DNA of 5,166 nucleotides from Frankiales bacterium. Its GTDB lineage: Bacteria; Actinomycetota; Actinomycetes; Mycobacteriales; SCTD01. Positions 5,141-5,166 of the stretch are shown here, piece after piece. Each line of letters begins with the position of its first letter. The stretch's first letter is position 1. The translations under genes were made by a program, and so were the position numbers. The DNA is taken from contig JAODNF010000299.1 in the NCBI GenBank assembly GCA_025464915.1, forward strand, positions 1 through 5,166. Direction: 5' to 3'. The notes under the pieces are model-generated. The model saw only the letters and a list, made by a program, of their open reading frames with translations. It did not search any database and had not been told where the DNA came from.

Positions 5141-5166
5141 ATGAACATCGTCGTACTGGTGAAGCA
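5141..5166 (+). CDS. etfB: electron transfer flavoprotein beta subunit, 5' fragment
   Basis: Only the first eight full codons are visible, reading MNIVVLVK, with a ninth that must be His or Gln. This is the characteristic beginning of EtfB/FixA proteins (MNIVVLVKQ-like). EtfB pairs with EtfA to form the FAD-containing carrier that takes electrons from acyl-CoA dehydrogenases and passes them towards the quinone pool. The preceding enoyl-CoA hydratase gene on the same strand supports the call. The evidence is a very short match plus context; the sequence just beyond the window would settle it. Confidence 0.75.

Overview
This window looks like chromosomal DNA from a high-GC actinobacterium. The signs are strong G/C bias at third codon positions, frequent GTG starts, TANNNT-type -10 candidates with poor -35 boxes, and proteins that read like those of Nocardioides-like lineages. 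The genus is inferred from general resemblance, not demonstrated. No mobile element, CRISPR array, tRNA or rRNA is visible. I see no convincing novel defence or mobile system; the least explained item is the acidic protein at 3439-4068.

Layout. Bases 1-376 hold the 3' part of a plus-strand 2H phosphoesterase (2'-5' RNA ligase family). It converges on a three-gene minus-strand block read from 4068 down to 373: a 209-residue acidic protein of unknown function, then an alpha/beta hydrolase (303 residues, start re-assigned to 3380), then the glycogen debranching enzyme GlgX (699 residues). The hydrolase and glgX overlap by GTGA, which predicts translational coupling. The stop codons of glgX and the 2H gene share the four bases CTAG.

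Divergent from this block, from 4114 rightwards, is an enoyl-CoA hydratase (crotonase). After a 247-bp gap comes the start of a gene whose first residues, MNIVVLVK, match the electron-transfer flavoprotein beta subunit. The right-hand pair fits fatty-acid or acyl-CoA beta-oxidation: the hydratase hydrates enoyl-CoA, and ETF takes electrons from acyl-CoA dehydrogenases. The left-hand block centres on glycogen/maltodextrin breakdown.

The two divergent units share a 45-bp intergenic region in which -10-like hexamers on opposite strands overlap at a common TA. This may be a compact bidirectional promoter. The gap before etfB carries a sigma70-like promoter candidate with an imperfect palindrome over its spacer and -10, a small hairpin, and a cluster of GCGAG repeats.
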